From Flavobacterium lotistagni (GTDB lineage: Bacteria > Bacteroidota > Bacteroidia > Flavobacteriales > Flavobacteriaceae), in contig NZ_JAAJBU010000002.1 in the NCBI RefSeq assembly GCF_011392125.1, forward strand, positions 62,001 through 126,000: a DNA stretch of 64,000 nt, written 5' to 3'. This document shows positions 61,112 through 64,000 of the stretch, piece by piece (position 1 is the stretch's first letter; the number at the start of each line of letters is the position of its first letter). The position numbers were made by a program, and so were the translations under genes. Under the pieces are notes generated by a model. It was not told where the DNA came from and ran no database searches. It saw nothing but the letters and a program-made list of their open reading frames with translations.

Positions 61112-62032
61112 ATGAAAAAATTACTGTTATTACTGATGGCGGTTTCTGGAATGCAAGCCCAAGAAGTGAAAGTAACTACCGGAAAAGTCATTCGATTGCC
61201 TGATTTTAAGTCTGCCTTTGTGGATGCTCGACATGTAGATGTTTGGCTACCGGAGCATTATTCAGAAAAACAAAAATACGCCGTGTTGTACATGCACGAT
61301 GGTCAAATGCTGTTTGATCCGGAAACCACTTGGAACAAACAATCCTGGGCAGTAGATACGATTGCAGGAAAACTTATTGCTCAAGGACAAACGCAACCTT
61401 TTATTGTAGTCGGGATTTGGAACAACAACCACAAGCGCCATCCGGAGTATTTTCCGCAACAACCTTTTGAGCGGATGAGCGCTGGTGAACAAAAATTTGT
61501 ATCAGACATTTTGCTCGAACGGCACAAAATCGATCAACCGTTGCAACCGATGGCTGATAGATACCTGAAATTTATCGTTAAAGAACTCAAGCCATATATC
61601 GATGGGCATTTTTCGGTTTATAAAGATGCAGCGCATACATTTATTGCCGGCTCGAGTATGGGCGGAATGATTTCAATATATGCCATTTGCCAATATCCGA
61701 AAGTGTTTGGCGGTGCGGCTTGTCTTTCGACGCATTGGACCGGCATTTACCAATTAGAAAATAATCCGGTGCCGAATGCTGTTTTTGAGTACCTCAAGAC
61801 ACACTTACCGAATCCGAAAAACCACAAACTCTACTTTGATTGTGGTGATCAAACCCTTGATGCGCTCTATCCAACTTTACAAGCGCAAGTAGACACTATC
61901 CTAAAAACAAAAGGTTACAACGACCAGAACAGTTTGAGCCGATTTTTTCCCGGTAAAGACCATTCGGAAAATGCTTGGCGAGAACGATTGGACATTCCAT
62001 TGCAATTTTTATTGGCACCACCAAAACCCTAG
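61112..62032 (+). CDS. Secreted alpha/beta-hydrolase, putative esterase (paralogue of 3993-4796)
   Basis: A 306-residue exported hydrolase with signal peptide (MKKLLLLLMAVSGMQAQ). The nucleophile elbow is GSSMGG, the acid Asp likely lies in the YFDCGD region, and the His in GKDHSENAWRER near the end. The region VLYMHDGQMLFDPETTWNK matches VIYMHDAQNLFDAKTSFSG of the gene at 3993. It starts 10 bases after the large T9SS protein and may be co-transcribed. Its stop TAG is the CCCTAG of the dispersed repeat, so the end is repeat-derived. Substrate unknown. Confidence 0.85.
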   Translation: MKKLLLLLMAVSGMQAQEVKVTTGKVIRLPDFKSAFVDARHVDVWLPEHYSEKQKYAVLYMHDGQMLFDPETTWNKQSWAVDTIAGKLIAQGQTQPFIVVGIWNNNHKRHPEYFPQQPFERMSAGEQKFVSDILLERHKIDQPLQPMADRYLKFIVKELKPYIDGHFSVYKDAAHTFIAGSSMGGMISIYAICQYPKVFGGAACLSTHWTGIYQLENNPVPNAVFEYLKTHLPNPKNHKLYFDCGDQTLDALYPTLQAQVDTILKTKGYNDQNSLSRFFPGKDHSENAWRERLDIPLQFLLAPPKP

Positions 62033-62106
62033 CCCGGATGGCAGCGACTATCCTTTTGCGCTGGGGTTCAGCGCAAAAGATAATAGTGTACAGCCGGATC
62101 AGCTAC
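62027..62106 (+). repeat. CCCTAGCCC dispersed hairpin repeat, copy 5
   Basis: CTTTTGCGCTG (62053-62063) pairs perfectly with CAGCGCAAAAG (62069-62079) around GGGTT. The first bases include the stop codon of the esterase gene (62030-62032). Confidence 0.85.
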
Positions 62107-62110
62107 CCAT

Positions 62111-62145
62111 AAAAAAAACCATCAACGGGAAACTGATGGCTTTCT
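62111..62145 (-). terminator. Terminator of the fibronectin-type T9SS gene
   Basis: CCATCA (62119-62124) pairs with TGATGG (62134-62139). On the minus strand a run of eight T follows. It lies 19 bases past the stop at 62164. Confidence 0.75.
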
Positions 62146-62163
62146 TTTATAAATGCACTTTTA

Positions 62164-64000
62164 CTATTGTTTGATAACTTTTTGCGTTTGTGTTTGTGTG
62201 CCAGCGATTACTTTGACAAAATAAGTTCCGGCTGAAAGATGGGCCATTGAAATGGCGGCGTTTTTAGCATGTAATGTTTGCTGTTGCACCAATTGACCCA
62301 GCATGTTGTATATGTAAAGTTGCTCTATCGGCTCATCGTTAGACACATATAAAACACCGGAAGTTGGGTTTGGATACAGTGCCAAATGCTCCATTTGGTT
62401 TTGTGCATTACTTAACACATTGGTACATTTTATAAACCTGCCGCGGTTGACATCTAAATCCGTGCAATTTGAATCGGTGTGGATGAAATAACGAACCACG
62501 CCTGAATTACTGCCTGATTGCCAAACCAAAGGCGAAGTTCCGAAAGCATAAACGGTCGATGCATTGGCATTGGTAATGGTAATATAATCTGTGGATACCG
62601 AACTCGTGAATGTATATTCTTTGTTGGTGCTAATGTTTACGTTTGAATATTCACCTGCCCAAGCGGTATTGGTGATTTGTTCGTTGGTTCCTGTGCAAGT
62701 TGGCGTATAAGTAGTTGCTGGAAATAGTCCGTGGATCGCTGTGGTACATCCGGCCAAAGCCAAAGTAGTAAAACTTCCGCCCGAAACCCAAGCACTGGCA
62801 TCAGGGCCACAAAAGCAACGGCCCCAAATGTAGTAAATGGTTCCCGGAGTCAAACCGGTGAGCACGCGTGTGGTACTGGTAGAACTTCCGCTGGCAGCCG
62901 TTAAATTGGTCGGAGCTGTGCTGCTCGTGCTGATGTAATGCTGATAGGCTTGCGGTGTGGTGGCGCTGGTCCATTGTATTGTAGCTTGGGTAGTCGTTAT
63001 ACCACTTACAGTAACCGAAGTCGGTGCCGCACAAACTGAAGTACAAGTGATTGATCGGGTTCGGTTCGTGTTTTGTGAACCACAAGCTGAATTGCTATGA
63101 ATATAATAACGAATTGTTCCGGTGTTTGGCCCAGACTGCCATGCAAGCGGCGTCGTACCACTGTTATACACAACGGTTGCGTCGGCATTGGTAATTGTAA
63201 TGTAATCTGTAGCTACCGAACTGGTAAAAGTATATTGCTTATTGGTTTGGATGTTAATCAAAGTGTATTCACCGGCATAAGCATCAGTCACGATAACTTC
63301 TCCTGTTCCCGAGCAAGCCGGTGTAAAAGCTGCTGTTGGGTATAATCCGTAAATAGCCGTGGTACAATCTCCTTGAGATGGTGTGGTGAAACTTGCACCA
63401 GAAGCCCAACTGCTTTGACTGGTACCGCAATCAGAACGAACCCAAAAATAATAAGTGGTTCCAGCGGTCAAATTGATTAAGCTGGCTGTGAGCGCTGTAA
63501 CGCTGCCGCTCGGTGTTGTCGCAGCATTGGGCGCAGTGCTTGAGGTACTGAAATAAATATTGTATTGGGTTGGCGTTGGGGCTGCCGCAGACCAAGAAAT
63601 AGTAGCCGAGTTACTGGTAATACTACCACTGTTCAAATTGGTTGGCGCGTTACACGGAGCAGATAAAGTAGTAAAACTTCCGCCGGAAACCCAATTGCTT
63701 TGTATGCTACCGCAATTCGAGCGTACCCAAACATAATAAGTCGTTTGTGACAAAAGCCCAGAAAATGAGAAACTAGTGGTCGTTGATGAACTCGTTGGAG
63801 TTGTTGCTTGCGTAGGTGCTGTAGCCGATGGACTCAAATAAATCTGATACCCTAAAGCCGGTCCCGGAACCGGAGCCGTCCAACTGACAGTAGCTGTATT
63901 TTGTGTTGCGCCACTAACGGTAACTGCCACTGGAGCGCCACATGACGGAACAATAGGTTGACAAGTAATATATCGAGAGCGATTCACATTTTCGGAGCCA
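62164..64000 (-). CDS. Fibronectin III repeat protein, T9SS type A, truncated by window edge
   Basis: At least 612 residues are visible. The apparent GTG start at 63987 is not a true start because the frame stays open to 64000, continuing a repeat, so the N-terminus is off the window. At least three fibronectin type III units (for example APTNLNSGSITSNSATISWS and TYYFWVRSDCG) alternate with an approximately 100-residue unit (AGEYTLINIQTNKQYTFTSS...ADATVVYNSGTTPLAWQSG) seen twice, with a third copy starting at the edge. A T9SS type A domain (last 75 residues, LYPNPTSGVLYVSN) ends it. Likely a surface or secreted carbohydrate-active or adhesive protein; any catalytic domain would be outside the window. 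Confidence 0.8.
   Translation of the reverse strand, partial: GSENVNRSRYITCQPIVPSCGAPVAVTVSGATQNTATVSWTAPVPGPALGYQIYLSPSATAPTQATTPTSSSTTTSFSFSGLLSQTTYYVWVRSNCGSIQSNWVSGGSFTTLSAPCNAPTNLNSGSITSNSATISWSAAAPTPTQYNIYFSTSSTAPNAATTPSGSVTALTASLINLTAGTTYYFWVRSDCGTSQSSWASGASFTTPSQGDCTTAIYGLYPTAAFTPACSGTGEVIVTDAYAGEYTLINIQTNKQYTFTSSVATDYITITNADATVVYNSGTTPLAWQSGPNTGTIRYYIHSNSACGSQNTNRTRSITCTSVCAAPTSVTVSGITTTQATIQWTSATTPQAYQHYISTSSTAPTNLTAASGSSTSTTRVLTGLTPGTIYYIWGRCFCGPDASAWVSGGSFTTLALAGCTTAIHGLFPATTYTPTCTGTNEQITNTAWAGEYSNVNISTNKEYTFTSSVSTDYITITNANASTVYAFGTSPLVWQSGSNSGVVRYFIHTDSNCTDLDVNRGRFIKCTNVLSNAQNQMEHLALYPNPTSGVLYVSNDEPIEQLYIYNMLGQLVQQQTLHAKNAAISMAHLSAGTYFVKVIAGTQTQTQKVIKQ

Overview
The window looks like chromosome of a Flavobacterium-like member of the Bacteroidetes (Flavobacteriaceae). 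The evidence is eight proteins with type IX secretion (T9SS) C-terminal sorting domains, a gliding-type adhesin / PorP-SprF / PorE-like operon, promoters of the Bacteroidetes form (TTG or TTTG, about 20 bp, TAnnTTTG), scarce Shine-Dalgarno sites, and housekeeping genes (uvrB, sucC, lysA, mnmA, recG, pheT) of the lengths usual in that family. I see no rRNA, tRNA, CRISPR array, transposase or prophage.

Layout. 0-6 kb: nudK, uvrB, a TerB-like protein, a secreted esterase and two small DUF proteins (DUF1456, DUF1569), separated by intergenic DNA full of short periodic repeats. 6-14 kb: sucC, lysA, DUF1508, several small T9SS cargo proteins and a PafA-type phosphatase. 14-24.2 kb: a three-gene minus-strand operon of a 7.1 kb repeat-built adhesin, a PorP/SprF protein and an OmpA/PD40/TPR protein. 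24.5-32.7 kb: minus-strand genes for a T9SS subtilase, a nitronate monooxygenase-like flavoprotein, mnmA, a YwqK-like protein, a patatin and an M1 aminopeptidase. 32.7-42.8 kb: recG, an RND efflux operon (adaptor, pump, TolC), a secreted HExxH protein and a bestrophin. 43-46 kb: an aldehyde module of an AraC regulator, a DUF779 protein and an AldB/ExaC-type aldehyde dehydrogenase. 46-51.8 kb: pheT and small genes, including a four-helix-bundle (23S rRNA IVP family) gene between octamer tandem arrays. 51.8-64 kb: an ABC exporter pair, two large T9SS type-B proteins, a second esterase, and a fibronectin-type T9SS protein cut by the window edge.

The most unusual signal is in the intergenic DNA. 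Eleven short arrays keep a strict 7-bp period while the 7-mer sequence drifts (families TRANRGC, YNACAAC, CGACNAC, AATCNAN, ATAATKA). They sit against stop and start codons, and three end at the same motif, TTACGGAAA. Three related arrays have period 8, and two of these flank the four-helix-bundle gene. A separate dispersed hairpin repeat (CCCTAGCCC...) has four hairpin-bearing copies whose stems differ but still pair, and it supplies the stop codon of two genes. A second hairpin repeat occurs once at 3.7 kb. I know of no described mechanism for the 7-mer arrays; that part is inference from this sequence alone.
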